Origin: Deltaproteobacteria bacterium
Lineage (GTDB): Bacteria; Desulfobacterota; Desulfobulbia; Desulfobulbales; Desulfurivibrionaceae
Reading direction: 5' to 3'
Assembly: GCA_026388735.1 (NCBI GenBank)
Contig: JAPLJG010000091.1
Location: 1-36,917 of the forward strand
DNA length: 36,917 nucleotides
Shown: in pieces, positions 36,031-36,917 of the stretch
How positions within the stretch are numbered: the first letter of the stretch is position 1
How the letters are laid out: the number at the start of each line of letters is the position of its first letter
Made by a program: the position numbers and the translations under genes
Notes under the pieces: model-generated
Database searches by the model: none
What the model was told of the DNA's origin: nothing
Seen by the model: only the letters and a program-made list of their open reading frames with translations

Positions 36031-36917
36031 ATGGCAGTGTTCGAAAAACGAGGGCAGTATCAATGGAGAGTCAAAATCAGAAAAAAGGGTTTTCCTGTTC
36101 TGACCAAAACATTTCATACCAAAAAAAATGCTGAGGAATGGGCAAAAAAAACTGAATCTGAGATGGAGCGTGGTGCTTTTATCTGTAGCAGCACTGCAGA
36201 GCAGACCACGGTTGCAGAAATCCTCGATCTATACGAAAAGGAAAATTTTTCTCGACTAGTGGATGGTGGTAAGAGAGCACGTGGCCCTTTGGCCTTGCTT
36301 AAAAAGCATTTCGGGCACATCTCCGTTGCGGCTCTGCGTAGCAATCATGTTGCCACCTTTCGTGACCTGCGGTTGAAGACAGTTTCCCCGCAGTCCGTGA
36401 AACATGAGATTGGGTTGCTGAGCAGGGCTTTGAAGTCTGCTCAAATCGATGCGGGCATCCATCTTCCGCACGGACTCCCGACTGCTCAGATCCGCATGCC
36501 CAAACTGCCCCCGGGTCGGGATCGCCGCCTCCATGTCGGCGAGGAGCAGCGTCTTATTGATGCGGCGATTGCCTCGAAAAGTGAGGCTATTGAAAACATC
36601 ATTGTAATCGCTTTAGAGACAGCCGCTAGGCGTGGTGAGATTGCCGCTATGCGTTGGAAGCATATTGACCTCAACAGTAAGACATGGGTCATCCCCTTTG
36701 GGGAGACCAGAAAGAGTCCTAGAACCGTGCCTCTTTCGCCAAGGGCAATAACGATTCTGAAAGGAATTCCCCGCAGAATCGATGGGAATGTATGGGGAGT
36801 TGAAAAAGACAGTATTACCCAAGCGTTTGGTCGGGTTTGTAAACGGGCAGGATCTGATGGCTTACGTTTTCACGATTTGCGACACGAAGCAACAAGTCGG
36901 CTTTTTGAGCTCGGCAC
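36031..36917 (+). CDS. Tyrosine recombinase/integrase, 3'-truncated by window edge
   Basis: The frame opens at ATG 36031 and stays open to the window end (295 residues seen). The N-terminal arm-binding region (about 1-45) contains GQYQWRVKIRKKGFPV and TFHTKKNAEEWAKKTE, and a SAM-like core-binding domain covers about 60-150. The catalytic domain has Arg in ETAARRGEIAAMRW (near 200) and H-x-x-R in LRFHDLRHEATS (near 280); the catalytic Tyr would lie outside the window. It resembles phage and island integrases that insert into tRNA genes. The sequence is clearly more AT-rich than the rest of the window, in keeping with transfer. It lies 105 bp from the half tRNA-Arg and points into the element. 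I see no strong ribosome-binding site. Confidence 0.9.
   Translation, partial: MAVFEKRGQYQWRVKIRKKGFPVLTKTFHTKKNAEEWAKKTESEMERGAFICSSTAEQTTVAEILDLYEKENFSRLVDGGKRARGPLALLKKHFGHISVAALRSNHVATFRDLRLKTVSPQSVKHEIGLLSRALKSAQIDAGIHLPHGLPTAQIRMPKLPPGRDRRLHVGEEQRLIDAAIASKSEAIENIIVIALETAARRGEIAAMRWKHIDLNSKTWVIPFGETRKSPRTVPLSPRAITILKGIPRRIDGNVWGVEKDSITQAFGRVCKRAGSDGLRFHDLRHEATSRLFELG

Overview
The window is a GC-rich chromosomal segment of a Gram-negative bacterium. Gene content and protein wording (extended PstC and PstA, a PstS of the [11 protein letters not shown] type, LemA/TPM proteins, many intergenic palindromes) suggest a deltaproteobacterium, most likely Desulfobacterota near Desulfobulbales. 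That placement is inferred from protein flavour only. No marker gene or rRNA is present.

Layout. (1) 1-1234: the 3' part of an adenine deaminase gene. (2) 1262-8996, minus strand: a phosphate locus in the order pstS-pstC-pstA-pstB-phoU-phoB. pstS is broken by a small deletion, pstB has no ordinary start codon, and both permeases carry large extra extracytoplasmic domains. A divergent outer-membrane porin (9440-10771) shares the control region, which contains 11-bp-period direct repeats resembling Pho boxes. (3) 11057-15301, plus strand: a signalling cassette with a Cys-rich small protein, a methyl-accepting protein carrying an exact 63-bp internal duplication, an EAL-CBS-GGDDF cyclic-di-GMP protein and a lone receiver. 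It is closed by a perfect 16-bp terminator stem. (4) 15368-19878, minus strand: an operon of an unrecognised 800-aa soluble protein, a phosphatidylserine-decarboxylase-like enzyme and an Lgt-like membrane protein. This is the best candidate for an undescribed lipid-related system. (5) 20077-28091, minus strand: kdpABCDE, the high-affinity potassium pump with its sensor and regulator. (6) 28359-30363: phoR with a small Cys-rich gene overlapping its end. (7) 30558-32522: a DEAD-box helicase with an RNA-binding domain and a repetitive basic tail. (8) 32901-33540: arsC beside a truncated permease remnant. (9) 33659-35773: lemA and two TPM-domain genes. (10) 35876-36917: the 3' half of a tRNA-Arg(CCU) next to a tyrosine integrase, marking the left end of an integrated element that continues past the window.

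The most striking non-coding signal is a pair of dispersed palindromes. Family 1 (2986-3089 and 24121-24228, about 105 bp) sits 1-3 bases after the stop codons of pstB and kdpB, in the same orientation to transcription, and its arms differ by paired, compensating changes. Family 2 (9056-9161 and 32613-32713) lies in the leaders of pstS and the helicase gene. It has three segments, one of which can pair with either of the other two. These point to structured RNA or hairpin DNA inside operons rather than random spacer.
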